Source: Neobacillus driksii
GTDB taxonomy: Bacteria > Bacillota > Bacilli > Bacillales > Cytobacillaceae
DNA: 64,000 bases
Reading direction: 5' to 3'
NCBI RefSeq assembly: GCF_013409995.1
Contig: NZ_JACCBX010000012.1
Coordinates: 145,648-209,647 of the forward strand
Part shown: piece after piece, positions 8,780 to 17,147 of the stretch
Layout: every line of letters begins with the position of its first letter
Numbering within the stretch: the first letter of the stretch is position 1
Program-made: the position numbers and the translations under genes
Notes under the pieces: model-generated
What the model was told of the DNA's origin: nothing
Databases searched by the model: none
What the model saw: only the letters and a program-made list of their open reading frames with translations

Positions 8780-9894
8780 AACGTTGGTTTCATGTGACTC
8801 TTTTGATTTTCTTTATCGTCATCCTTTCTAGCTGTAGCGGTAAAGCCCCTTTAGAGGATTTGACACTTGCCTTTATCATTGGAATTGATCTAGATGACGA
8901 GAATAACCTTGTCTTTTATGAATTAAATCCTGTTTTTGGAGAAGGTACAAAGGTTGGAATTGAAACATATAAAGTCAAGGCGAAAACAATAAGGGATTCA
9001 AGAAGACTTTTTGACGCTTTAACAACAGGTGAAGTAACCGCTGGAAAAATTCAAGTATTATTAGTGGGAAAAAGGGTGCTGCAACATGGGGATTGGTTTC
9101 CGATATTGGACACTGTATATCGAAATCCTACATTTTCCATGAGTACAAGAGTAGTAACAGTGGATGGCCCTGTTTCAGAAGTTATCTCTCATCATCCAAC
9201 TGAGAAACCACAATTATCTTTACATTTAAAATCATTGATTGATAAGAATTATGATCGAACGAGAGCAGTAAAAGGTACTCTGCAAGAACTGCATAGGGAG
9301 ATATACGAGAAGGGTATGACCCCTTTTATTTCAGAAGTGAAAAGAGAAAAAGATCTCGAACTGTCAGGAATAAGTCTTCTTGATAATAAAGGAAAATATG
9401 CTCAATTTCTTAATGTGCCTGAAGCTACTTTACTTCTGATGTTACAGAATAAAAAGAGGCGTGAAGTCACCATGACGATTCCAGTTCTTCCAAACGACGG
9501 TGAGAAAAATATCTTTCATAAAAATATGATTAGTTTTGCTGCCAGCAAAGTAAAAACGAAGATTAAATCTGGGTATAAGCATAATAAATTTTATTTTGAC
9601 ATTAAGGTTAAAATGACCATTAATATTGTAGAACGTTTATTTCCGGAAGAAAGGTTAAATAAAGAACAGTTAACGAAAGAGGTGGAAAACGAGTTAAAAG
9701 ATGAAATCAATGATCTCTTGAAGAAAATTCAAAAAAAGAAGGTTGACCCTATTGGACTTGGCCTATACGCACGTGCGTACCAATATCCTCATTATAAAAA
9801 GGTAGAAAATAATTGGGGAGAAGCATTTGCTGAATCTGATGTTAATGTTTCTGTTAAAATAGACATTAACTCTAATGGAGCTGTGGAACAATAG
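8776..9894 (+). CDS. spore germination receptor subunit C (GerAC/GerKC lipoprotein)
   Basis: This 372-aa lipoprotein has a type II signal peptide, with hydrophobic LLIFFIVILSSC and the lipobox cysteine at about residue 20. The mature part follows the Ger(x)C family, with the conserved early PLEDLTLAFIIGIDLDDE region. The ATG overlaps the end of the B gene. It completes the receptor operon, and the strong terminator after it is nearly identical to the one preceding the operon. Confidence 0.9.
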   Translation: MKRWFHVTLLIFFIVILSSCSGKAPLEDLTLAFIIGIDLDDENNLVFYELNPVFGEGTKVGIETYKVKAKTIRDSRRLFDALTTGEVTAGKIQVLLVGKRVLQHGDWFPILDTVYRNPTFSMSTRVVTVDGPVSEVISHHPTEKPQLSLHLKSLIDKNYDRTRAVKGTLQELHREIYEKGMTPFISEVKREKDLELSGISLLDNKGKYAQFLNVPEATLLLMLQNKKRREVTMTIPVLPNDGEKNIFHKNMISFAASKVKTKIKSGYKHNKFYFDIKVKMTINIVERLFPEERLNKEQLTKEVENELKDEINDLLKKIQKKKVDPIGLGLYARAYQYPHYKKVENNWGEAFAESDVNVSVKIDINSNGAVEQ

Positions 9895-9913
9895 TATGCT
9901 TCAAGAATTGGAC

Positions 9914-9949
9914 GAAGGCAGAGGAATAATATCCTCTGCCTTCTTTTGC
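9914..9949 (+). terminator. terminator of the ger operon, copy of the one at 6037
   Basis: A 12-bp stem GAAGGCAGAGGA / TCCTCTGCCTTC with a six-base loop is followed by T-rich sequence. The 23-bp left part is identical to 6028-6050 and the right part matches with two changes. Confidence 0.9.
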
Positions 9950-10383
9950 TTTGATCCTAGATGGATCACTATTGTAACTTGTGAATGGTTGTTTCTGAAT
10001 GTCAGCCATCGCAAGGTAAGTATTTATATATAATAAATGGTATTAAAAGACCAATTTGCCGCGGTTACTCTTCCACCTGATGGTTTATACCTAAACGATG
10101 TAAGCCCTACCTCTCTTACATCCTTACGGCTCCGAAGCCGATCCAGCGTGAATAAGTTTTACTTTTAAAACATAAGCAGAATGCCAGAAAAAAATTCTTA
10201 CATTGCGTTATCTATCTATTACAAGTTACATAAAATCTAAAGCACAATTAATAATATTACACCCTGCTGTTGGATTTGTCAATATAATTTCTGGCAAATA
10301 TATTATTCGCACTTATTTTTCAAAAAAGGAAATAAGAACCCTAAGTAGAAATTATAGTAGTAGAAATGGAAAGGAGGGGAAAA
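9950..10383 (+). other. 434-base intergenic region with structured, unidentified sequence
   Basis: No convincing gene is present; an open frame from 10203 has no RBS. Between about 10060 and 10160 there is a more GC-rich block with an 8-bp hairpin (gatgtaag ... cttacatc) followed directly by a second hairpin (cggct ... agccg). The rest is AT-rich promoter-like DNA leading to the potassium channel. The block could be a leader RNA or the remains of a repeat. I could not match it to the c-di-AMP (ydaO) riboswitch or other classes I know. Confidence 0.4.
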
Positions 10384-11412
10384 ATGCTTTTTTTTCGTAA
10401 ACTGTTCCTCACAGCCTCACGTTACAAATATCGAACAGTGATTCTGTTTACCCTGCTATTTATTATTGTAAATGCAGAAATTATGCGAGTTATAGAACCT
10501 AAGACGTTTAAAAGCAGCTTACATGCTGTGTGGTGGATTCTTACTACGATGACTACGGTAGGCTATGGAGATGTGTATCCAACTACTGAAGCAGGAAGAT
10601 CGTGGGCTATGATTGTGGTTTATACTTTGGGTATTGGTCTATTTGGAACAGTTATTGGGGTGATTGTTGAGGGGGTCTCCCAGTATAAAAAGCGGAAGGA
10701 GGAGGGGAAGTTGTTTTATAAAGGTGAAAATCACTTTGTCATAATTGGCTGGACTGCCAAAAGTAAGAGTACAATTAAAGAATTATTATTAGGTGACGAG
10801 AGAACAGATATCGTATTGATAGATGAATTTGAAAAGACTCCTTTTGAGCATGAACGATTTCATTATATTCAAGGTAGTCCAACGGATGTAGAGACATTAA
10901 GTAAGGCGAAAATTGAAAATGCCCAAGCTGTTTTGCTGTTTGCAGCTGAAGGTATTGCCAATCCTGACTTAGTGGATGGAAAGACCCTTTTAGTTGCATC
11001 GTCCATCGAACGTTACGATGATCGAACGGAAAAAAGTATTTATACGATTGCAGAAATCGTAAACGAAAAGCATGTTGATAATTTTAAGCATGTAAAGATT
11101 GATGAGTTTATCTTATCAAATGGGTCTGTGTCCAACCTAATGGCGAAGTCGGCACAAATGAAAGGAGCCAGCCACCTATTTACACAATTGCTAAGCAGAC
11201 AGGATGGAGATGAGGGAAGTGATCTTTGGGAAGTCCGCGTAAATCCTGAGTGGAAAACGTATGGTGCAGCATATGAACAACTTAAAGAAAAAGGGGCACA
11301 GCTAATAGCCGATAGGAATGATTTGAACATACTTAAGAAATGGAATGAGCCGATTCCTAAGGAAGCTAGATTTTTTATCATCTGTGATAAGCTTACATAT
11401 CAAAAGCTATAA
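10384..11412 (+). CDS. potassium channel with RCK/TrkA-N domain (YugO-like)
   Basis: This is a two-helix potassium channel. TM1 covers about residues 15-32, the pore loop contains the selectivity filter TVGYGD at 58-63, and TM2 covers about 75-98. A cytosolic Rossmann RCK/TrkA-N domain follows from about residue 115 (FVIIGWTAKSKSTI) and usually gates the channel by a nucleotide or cation. ATG 10384 is chosen because AAAGGAGGGG lies just upstream; the in-frame ATG at 10366 would bury that RBS. The 342-aa length resembles B. subtilis YugO, known for potassium efflux in biofilm signalling. It is monocistronic. Confidence 0.88.
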   Translation: MLFFRKLFLTASRYKYRTVILFTLLFIIVNAEIMRVIEPKTFKSSLHAVWWILTTMTTVGYGDVYPTTEAGRSWAMIVVYTLGIGLFGTVIGVIVEGVSQYKKRKEEGKLFYKGENHFVIIGWTAKSKSTIKELLLGDERTDIVLIDEFEKTPFEHERFHYIQGSPTDVETLSKAKIENAQAVLLFAAEGIANPDLVDGKTLLVASSIERYDDRTEKSIYTIAEIVNEKHVDNFKHVKIDEFILSNGSVSNLMAKSAQMKGASHLFTQLLSRQDGDEGSDLWEVRVNPEWKTYGAAYEQLKEKGAQLIADRNDLNILKKWNEPIPKEARFFIICDKLTYQKL

Positions 11413-11442
11413 AAAACGCACCTTAGAAGATGCGTTTTTTTA
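11411..11442. terminator. bidirectional terminator between convergent genes
   Basis: AAAAAACGCA / TGCGTTTTTT with a ten-base loop serves the potassium channel on the plus strand and the DUF350 gene on the minus strand. Confidence 0.85.
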
Positions 11443-11829
11443 ATATGTCAAACAACCAGCAATAACAATCCCAATAGATACGGACAATAATAATAGAAAA
11501 AGACCAACGGCAGTATTATCCTCTTCAATGCTCTGGGATACGTTAAACCTACGAGGTGTGACCCATTCGGTTAGGTAAAAGACAATAATCTGCGCTGCGA
11601 TTCCAACTGCTCCCCAAATGACCATATCTACTAGCGAGATGGAGTTAGCCAGTGCGGAATATAAAACAATTGCCAGCCCTAGAAGCCTTCCTCCGAGAAC
11701 ATAGCTTGCCGCTTTATTTCCTTTCGCCATTAAGGCGAATTCCTTGACCTTTGTGGTGATTTCCATTAAAAAGAGTCCAACGAGTAATAAAGCTAACGAA
11801 ACAGCCAAATAGATTAAGAAATCTAACAA
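11440..11829 (-). CDS. DUF350 family membrane protein (YjfL-like)
   Basis: This 129-aa protein has four predicted membrane helices and belongs to DUF350 (UPF0719), whose function is not known. It overlaps the 3' end of the glutathionylspermidine-synthase-like gene by seven bases, so the two are coupled. The same pair occurs in enterobacterial yjf and ygi clusters with a small lipoprotein, as here. It probably forms a membrane module with the ATP-grasp enzyme. Confidence 0.85.
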   Translation of the reverse strand: MLDFLIYLAVSLALLLVGLFLMEITTKVKEFALMAKGNKAASYVLGGRLLGLAIVLYSALANSISLVDMVIWGAVGIAAQIIVFYLTEWVTPRRFNVSQSIEEDNTAVGLFLLLLSVSIGIVIAGCLTY

Positions 11830-13058
11830 TTAAACTCCTCCTTTTTTATTCCTACTGGTAAGAAGTAAGATTCATTTCCTGTGATTTTTCCACCTGCTCT
11901 GATTCCAATACTGCTCGGTTTCCCAGCAATAAGGAAAGACCCAAATACAATAGATAGTTCTTCGAAACCCTTTTCTGTTTCAAGTGAAACAACAGGAAGA
12001 GGGACATACGATTGATAGACAGGCAGTTCGTTATTGTAAGTTTGCGAGGGATTTTGTGTGTCTACTTCGCTGTGTTGATCCCATATGGTAATGGTGTCTC
12101 CTTCTCTTCCGAAAGATGGTTTCTGGACATAGGAAGCGGTACCTGCAAATCCATCTGTTTCAAGGTAGGTAGGCAGCATATATGTTTTTATCCAATCTTG
12201 TTCTTCCTTCGTATAAAATCCTTCATTTTCTGCTAAGCCCCATATAAGACACTGAATGGATTTTGGTTGAAGCAGAAATGCTGAAACAGGATTAACCATT
12301 GATAATTTTTGGTCCTTCACAAGTTGTAATAATTCAACCCCTACGAGATCTCCTGTATTTGGATCTCGATCCTCAAGTAAATGTTCTAGAGGATAGGTCT
12401 GGCGATATAAAACATCGATGGGTACACCAGTAGAATCTAAAAGTGCACCATCGGTAATTTGCAGGTCTGATAGGGGGACGATTTGATTAGGAACTTTACA
12501 CAGCTGACTTAAATACACCGTTGTATTCCAATCCTCGATATGGTCACGGTGGGCTGTGAACACCACATTAGGTGATACATGGCCTTTTCCCGATTCAAGG
12601 ACGGCTTTAGTAATACCGGAAGACAGAAGCCGCTCTTGGTTTTCATTAGGATTATGATATTCAAATTCAGTACATACCGCTCCGTTGATTTTGAAGCATT
12701 CAACAATAAAAGTAGGGGTATCAGCATTAAACTCAAGCATTTTTACACCACTGCTTGTCAAAGCAAAATCAAATCGAGAGATAACGGTTTCAGGAAAAAG
12801 ACTTTTTATCCGTAAAAATGGAAGACTTGCGGTAGGAAAACCTAGTTCAAGAAGCTGTTTGTCTTCAAGACTGCGCAGGAGTCCGGCAGTTTTAAAAAAT
12901 ACCCTGCCCATTCGTTCAGTTGCTTCCTTCAAAAGGGTATGTGTCTGTTCGGTAATAGTATAAACATGGTATAAGCTATATTCACTTCCGTATAAGTTTG
13001 ACCAAAAGCCAGGAAATTGGGAGTAGAATTTATTTCGATCATTTGTGTACGTGGACAT
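11823..13058 (-). CDS. glutathionylspermidine synthase-like ATP-grasp protein (YjfC/YgiC family)
   Basis: This 411-aa protein belongs to the glutathionylspermidine synthetase pre-ATP-grasp/ATP-grasp family. Recognisable pieces are FDFALTSSGVKMLEFNADTP in the N-terminal half and QKPSFGREGDTITIW near the C-terminus, which contributes to the ATP and metal site. It lacks the amidase domain of the bifunctional E. coli Gss. Bacilli are not known to make glutathionylspermidine, so the substrate is probably another amine or peptide. It sits in a three-gene operon between a lipoprotein and a DUF350 protein. Confidence 0.8.
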   Translation of the reverse strand: MSTYTNDRNKFYSQFPGFWSNLYGSEYSLYHVYTITEQTHTLLKEATERMGRVFFKTAGLLRSLEDKQLLELGFPTASLPFLRIKSLFPETVISRFDFALTSSGVKMLEFNADTPTFIVECFKINGAVCTEFEYHNPNENQERLLSSGITKAVLESGKGHVSPNVVFTAHRDHIEDWNTTVYLSQLCKVPNQIVPLSDLQITDGALLDSTGVPIDVLYRQTYPLEHLLEDRDPNTGDLVGVELLQLVKDQKLSMVNPVSAFLLQPKSIQCLIWGLAENEGFYTKEEQDWIKTYMLPTYLETDGFAGTASYVQKPSFGREGDTITIWDQHSEVDTQNPSQTYNNELPVYQSYVPLPVVSLETEKGFEELSIVFGSFLIAGKPSSIGIRAGGKITGNESYFLPVGIKKEEFNC

Positions 13059-13064
13059 GTGTGA

Positions 13065-13385
13065 TTAGCCTCCAAATCCACCTTTAGATCCGCTCCCAAA
13101 TCCGCCCTTAAAGCTAGAGGAAGACTTATAAGACTTGTAAGCAGAAGAATTTAATAATGCCGATCTGCTATGGAAAAACAATCCCCCGTAAAAGAAATGG
13201 CCATAGTGGGTTGAACGTGTATCGTCACATTGCCAAACTCCTTCATCATCATCCCATTCCCAATCAGCACAGTCCGTGTCTTCTGGTACTGGGGGTAAGT
13301 CCTGTGTCTGGGAACAGCCTGACAAAGTGGTTCCAGCCATAAGAGAAGTAAGAACGCCAGTGATTAACCATTGGGTTTTCCTCAC
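13065..13385 (-). CDS. small lipoprotein of the GSP-synthase/DUF350 cassette (YgiB/YjfM-like)
   Basis: This 106-aa protein has a type II signal peptide and lipobox LSGC at about residues 21-24. An acidic stretch with two cysteines (CADWEWDDDEGVWQC) follows, and the tail is rich in Ser, Gly, Lys and Phe (GFGSGSKGGFGG). Its position six bases ahead of the ATP-grasp gene and its tail resemble the DUF1190 lipoproteins YgiB/YjfM that accompany this enzyme in enterobacteria, but similarity is too weak to be certain. The RBS AAGGAG precedes the GTG start. Confidence 0.65.
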   Translation of the reverse strand: MRKTQWLITGVLTSLMAGTTLSGCSQTQDLPPVPEDTDCADWEWDDDEGVWQCDDTRSTHYGHFFYGGLFFHSRSALLNSSAYKSYKSSSSFKGGFGSGSKGGFGG

Positions 13386-13416
13386 TTTCTCACACTCCTT
13401 TTTAAGTTATAATACC

Positions 13417-13444
13417 ATTATAAAAGTAAATTTCAGGAAAACAA
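13417..13444 (-). promoter_or_regulatory. sigma-A promoter of the lipoprotein-GSP-DUF350 operon
   Basis: Read on the minus strand: TTGTTT, a 16-base spacer, and a perfect TATAAT, about 30 bases before the GTG start. Confidence 0.55.
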
Positions 13445-13480
13445 TGGTAAGATAAAAAGAAAAAGAAAAGAGGGATGCAA

Positions 13481-13930
13481 ATGAGGTTGGAATATCGACT
13501 TGATGATGAGGTAAAACAATATCCTGCCTTGTGGAATTATCAAAATATTACTCCTGTTGAAGCGGTTGCAAGAATGACATGTGAATTCTTCGTAAAAGCA
13601 GGGGAGACATACGCAGTAAACGCAACTGCTATGGATCCGGATGGAACGGCAGTTTTGTATGTATCAAAAGAGAGCTACACCAATGATTCCTCCGATACAA
13701 TCTATTCTCATATTGGTTTTGAAGTCAGGGAACTGAAGGGTACAGCATCTAAATTAGTGGAAGGAAAAGATGTTTGGAGCCATGAAGAGATACTGGCAAC
13801 GTTACATTCCGACTTTATTTACCTTCAAAAGGAAGGTAAGTTTATGGAGTTTCAACTTGACTCAAGGGAGATAGATGAGGATCGAAGATGTTACGTTTTT
13901 TATGGGACATTTTCTGGTAAAAATCGATAA
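13481..13930 (+). CDS. hypothetical protein, 149 aa
   Basis: I do not recognise a family. The protein is soluble and acidic, with no signal peptide or membrane helix and a mixed alpha/beta composition. ATG 13481 is chosen because AAGAGGG is six bases upstream; the ATG at 13475 directly abuts the RBS. It is divergent from the lipoprotein-GSP cassette and alone in its transcription unit. The gene looks real from its RBS, codon use and lack of overlap. Confidence 0.7.
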   Translation: MRLEYRLDDEVKQYPALWNYQNITPVEAVARMTCEFFVKAGETYAVNATAMDPDGTAVLYVSKESYTNDSSDTIYSHIGFEVRELKGTASKLVEGKDVWSHEEILATLHSDFIYLQKEGKFMEFQLDSREIDEDRRCYVFYGTFSGKNR

Positions 13931-14020
13931 AATATTACAAGAAATATAAATATGATGGAAGGATACTGAAGATTTATGTCGTATTGTTTTATCATATAGA
14001 TGTTTCTTGGAGGCAATTAC

Positions 14021-15289
14021 ATGTTGGCAGAAAAACTTCTTTTGAATTTGCTTATTACACTTTCACCCGTTCTGCTTTATAGTGTTCTCACCGATAATAA
14101 AAGAAAACTCGATTCTCCTGTTGTTTGCGGCTTATTGCAAAGTATAGCAGCACTAACCTGCATGATTTTTTCATATGCTAATTATGGTTTTAGTTGGGAT
14201 TTGCGTTATGTTCCGTTAATCTTAGCCTTTTTGTATGCTGGTCCTGTTGCGGGAGGAATGGTTTTCACGACGGTTTTTACAGCAAGAATCATCATGGGTG
14301 GAGAAACCGTTCTTTTTGGTCTCGTGAATACCGTTTTAATCGCAATTGTTCCCTTCTTCCTCATGAATAGATTTTGGAAATTCACCCCAAATAAAAGAGT
14401 ACTTCTCACTGCAATAATCGGTGCATGGTCCTTGCTTGTTTGCTTTTTATCCTTAACTGCCTTCCACAGCGTCGAAGGGCAGTCATTAACCATTAATACG
14501 AAAACTCCAGATCTATTAATCGTTGGACTAATTGATACAATTGCGATTGCCATTGCCGCTAAGCTGAATGAGGGACTAGTGGAAAGTTCAAGAATGAAGG
14601 TAGAAATACAACGAGCAGAAAAACTGAATACATTAGGAGAACTTGCTGCTTCGATTGCCCATGAGGTGCGAAATCCGCTAACGGTTGTTAAAGGATTTTT
14701 ACAGCTTATGCAGCAGGATGAGAAAGGGAAGAATTACGATTATTTATCTCTTGTATTAAGTGAATTGGGTCGTGCAGAGGCTATCATAAACGATTACTTG
14801 AACTTTGCGAAACCTCAATTTGAAAAATTAGAAGAATTTCCTTTGGTTCATGTATTATCAGAGGTCAAAATGCTTCTCGAACCTTTTGCCGTAAAGCAAG
14901 GAGTACAATTAGAAAGTAGTCTGGATACAAGTGATTTTCATCTTTTGACTGACCGGAATCAGTTGAAACAAGCACTCGTGAATTTAATAAAAAATGCGAT
15001 AGAAGCAACCCCCGAAGGTGGAAAAGTAACCATAACCTACAAGCTTAAAGACCATCATGCATATATTTACATAACCGATACTGGTAAAGGGATGGATCAT
15101 GAACAGCTCGCACGCATAGGAACATTGTTTTATACGACAAAGGATAAGGGAACCGGTTTAGGTACATCTGTATCCTTAAGAATTATTGAAACAATGAAGG
15201 GAAAAGTAACTTACCAGAGTAAATTAGGTATTGGGACAGAAGTTACCATGATTCTTCCGGAAGGTAAAAAGGAAATTGTCAATTTTTGA
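14021..15289 (+). CDS. membrane sensor histidine kinase, sporulation-kinase type with 5TM sensor
   Basis: The N-terminus has about six hydrophobic segments (residues 1-185) resembling the 5TM-5TMR_LYT sensor seen in KinB-like kinases. A HisKA domain follows with the phospho-accepting His214 in HEVRNPLTVVKG, then an HATPase domain with the N box (NLIKNAIEATPEGG) and the G boxes (DTGKGMD, GTGLGTSVS). It has no response regulator beside it, as is usual for phosphorelay kinases that phosphorylate Spo0F. GGAGG at 14009-14013 sets the start at ATG 14021 rather than 14000. The ligand is unknown. Confidence 0.85.
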   Translation: MLAEKLLLNLLITLSPVLLYSVLTDNKRKLDSPVVCGLLQSIAALTCMIFSYANYGFSWDLRYVPLILAFLYAGPVAGGMVFTTVFTARIIMGGETVLFGLVNTVLIAIVPFFLMNRFWKFTPNKRVLLTAIIGAWSLLVCFLSLTAFHSVEGQSLTINTKTPDLLIVGLIDTIAIAIAAKLNEGLVESSRMKVEIQRAEKLNTLGELAASIAHEVRNPLTVVKGFLQLMQQDEKGKNYDYLSLVLSELGRAEAIINDYLNFAKPQFEKLEEFPLVHVLSEVKMLLEPFAVKQGVQLESSLDTSDFHLLTDRNQLKQALVNLIKNAIEATPEGGKVTITYKLKDHHAYIYITDTGKGMDHEQLARIGTLFYTTKDKGTGLGTSVSLRIIETMKGKVTYQSKLGIGTEVTMILPEGKKEIVNF

Positions 15290-15294
15290 TATAC

Positions 15295-15330
15295 AAAGCT
15301 AGCCTGCATATTACGGTTAGCTTTTTTGTG
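15295..15330 (+). terminator. terminator of the histidine kinase gene
   Basis: AAAGCTAGCC / GGTTAGCTTT with one G-U pair and a ten-base loop, then a T-run. Confidence 0.85.
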
Positions 15331-15550
15331 TTGGAAGAGATTTACCACAGTATACCTAAATATTTTGTTAATATAGTTATCAGGTTAGTTGAAAATAACT
15401 ATAGAGGTATTACACGATGGCATTATTAGGAAAATAATTAATTTTTCAAAATATATTGCTTTATTAAGAAATTAATTATATTATACCAATATACATTTTG
15501 AGGACTGCATTTTCTGAACATTTCGACTTTAAGTCGTGGAGGTAATAGAC

Positions 15551-16966
15551 ATGAATTTATTTAGGAAAAAATCAATTACAGCTTTGATTAAGGAAGTTGG
15601 GCAAAAAGATATAACCTTGAAGAAAGAATTAGGTGCATTTGATCTAACGATGCTTGGAATAGGTGCGATTATTGGGACAGGAATATTTGTTCTAACAGGA
15701 GTTGCAGCGGCTGAGCATGCAGGTCCAGCACTCATCATTTCATTCATTTTGTCAGGTCTGGCATGTGTATTTGCAGCCCTTTGCTATGCGGAATTTGCTT
15801 CAACCGTACCGGTATCAGGCAGTGCCTATACCTATAGTTATGCGATCTTCGGAGAAATAATCGCTTGGATGTTAGGTTGGGTCTTAATCCTTGAATATGG
15901 ACTTGCTTCTTCTGCAGTTGCCAGCGGTTGGTCCGGTTATTTTCAGGGTCTTCTCTCGGGGTTTGGAATCCACCTTCCGAAGGCTCTATCAAGTGCGTAT
16001 GATCCGGCAAATGGAACTTATGTGGACATACCAGCAATTGCGATAATCTTTATTATCACGCTGCTTTTGTCACAAGGAGTTAAAAAGTCGGCAAGGCTTA
16101 ACACCATCATGGTTACCATTAAAATTGCTGTCGTGCTACTATTTATTGCTGTGGGTGTTTGGTATGTTGAACCTGCGAATTGGACTCCATTTATGCCGTT
16201 TGGTTTCTCGGGTGTTGTAAACGGAGCAGCAACTGTATTTTTTGCTTATATTGGCTTTGATGCTGTTGCAACGGCTGCAGAAGAAGTGAAAAATCCCCAA
16301 AAGAACATGCCAATTGGAATTATTGCTTCATTAATGGTTTGTACTATCTTGTATATTGTTGTCTCAGCTATCTTAACAGGAATTGTTCCTTATACAGAAC
16401 TTGGCGTGAAAAATCCGGTTGCATTTGCACTTAATTACATTAACCAAGATTGGGTGGCAGGATTTATTTCTTTAGGAGCAATCACAGGAATTACAACCGT
16501 GTTACTTGTTATGGTCTATGGACAATCAAGGTTATTTTATGCAATTTCTCGCGATGGTTTGCTGCCTAAGGTATTTTCAAAGGTAGATAAAAAAAGACAA
16601 ACACCGATTGTGAATTCTTGGATTACCTGCGTGTTAGTTGCATTTTTTGCAGGTGTGTTACCGTTAAATAAACTTGCAGAACTAGTGAACATTGGAACAC
16701 TATTTGCTTTTATGACTGTTTCCATTGGGATTTTATATCTTCGTAAAAATAAGCAAGCACCTACTACAGGCTTCCGGGTACCTTTTGTACCATGGATTCC
16801 AATATTGGCTTTCTTATTCTGTGGATATTTAGCGCTTCAGCTTCCAGCGGCTACATGGAAAGGCTTTGGAGTTTGGCTAGTAATCGGGTTGGTGGTATAT
16901 TTTAGCTATGGACGCAGACATTCTAAGTTAAATGAAAATGAAGAAAAAATCAAAAAAGCAAGCTAA
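15551..16966 (+). CDS. APC family amino acid permease (YfnA-like, cationic amino acid transporter type)
   Basis: This 471-aa protein has about twelve membrane helices. The N-terminal GIGAIIGTGIFVLTG is the APC-family substrate-binding loop, and TVFFAYIGFDAVATAAEEVKNPQ is the characteristic sixth-helix region of the CAT subfamily. It is expected to import an amino acid by proton symport; the exact substrate is not predictable. ATG 15551 follows GGAGG at 15538-15542. A 220-base AT-rich region without another gene precedes it, and a strong terminator follows. Confidence 0.88.
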   Translation: MNLFRKKSITALIKEVGQKDITLKKELGAFDLTMLGIGAIIGTGIFVLTGVAAAEHAGPALIISFILSGLACVFAALCYAEFASTVPVSGSAYTYSYAIFGEIIAWMLGWVLILEYGLASSAVASGWSGYFQGLLSGFGIHLPKALSSAYDPANGTYVDIPAIAIIFIITLLLSQGVKKSARLNTIMVTIKIAVVLLFIAVGVWYVEPANWTPFMPFGFSGVVNGAATVFFAYIGFDAVATAAEEVKNPQKNMPIGIIASLMVCTILYIVVSAILTGIVPYTELGVKNPVAFALNYINQDWVAGFISLGAITGITTVLLVMVYGQSRLFYAISRDGLLPKVFSKVDKKRQTPIVNSWITCVLVAFFAGVLPLNKLAELVNIGTLFAFMTVSIGILYLRKNKQAPTTGFRVPFVPWIPILAFLFCGYLALQLPAATWKGFGVWLVIGLVVYFSYGRRHSKLNENEEKIKKAS

Positions 16967-16986
16967 TGCATTATTACTAAATTTGT

Positions 16987-17020
16987 AAAAAAGGACTGGG
17001 ATTATTCCCAGTCCTTTTTA
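16987..17020 (+). terminator. terminator of the amino acid permease gene
   Basis: AAAAAGGACTGGGA / TCCCAGTCCTTTTT forms a 14-bp stem with a short loop. Confidence 0.9.
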
Positions 17021-17032
17021 CGTTGGAGGAAT

Positions 17033-17041
17033 TTTGTCGAA
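17033..17041 (+). promoter_or_regulatory. Spo0A-binding box upstream of the kinase/HD-GYP/peptide cluster
   Basis: TTTGTCGAA matches the known 0A box (core TGTCGAA) exactly. It lies 107 bases upstream of the kinase gene. A second TCGAA follows at 17048. AAAGGATTT at 17067-17075 also resembles a sigma-H -35 element. Function is inferred. Confidence 0.5.
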
Positions 17042-17147
17042 TTTCATCGAATTCCCAAAAAAAACAAAAGGATTTTTCGTAGAAAGGTGGTAAAATGGTA
17101 GGAGATAATTTGAATCATGAAAAGTTGTACCTAAGGGAGTTACAGAA

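Noticed and set aside
9960..10200. c-di-AMP (ydaO-type) riboswitch upstream of a potassium channel
   Set aside because: The conserved blocks of that class, including the GGGGGACCC-like and GGGGUGAAUC-like segments, are not found on either strand.
10203..10400. 65-codon frame before the potassium channel
   Set aside because: No RBS, AT-rich low-complexity translation, and it overlaps the well-supported channel start in another frame.
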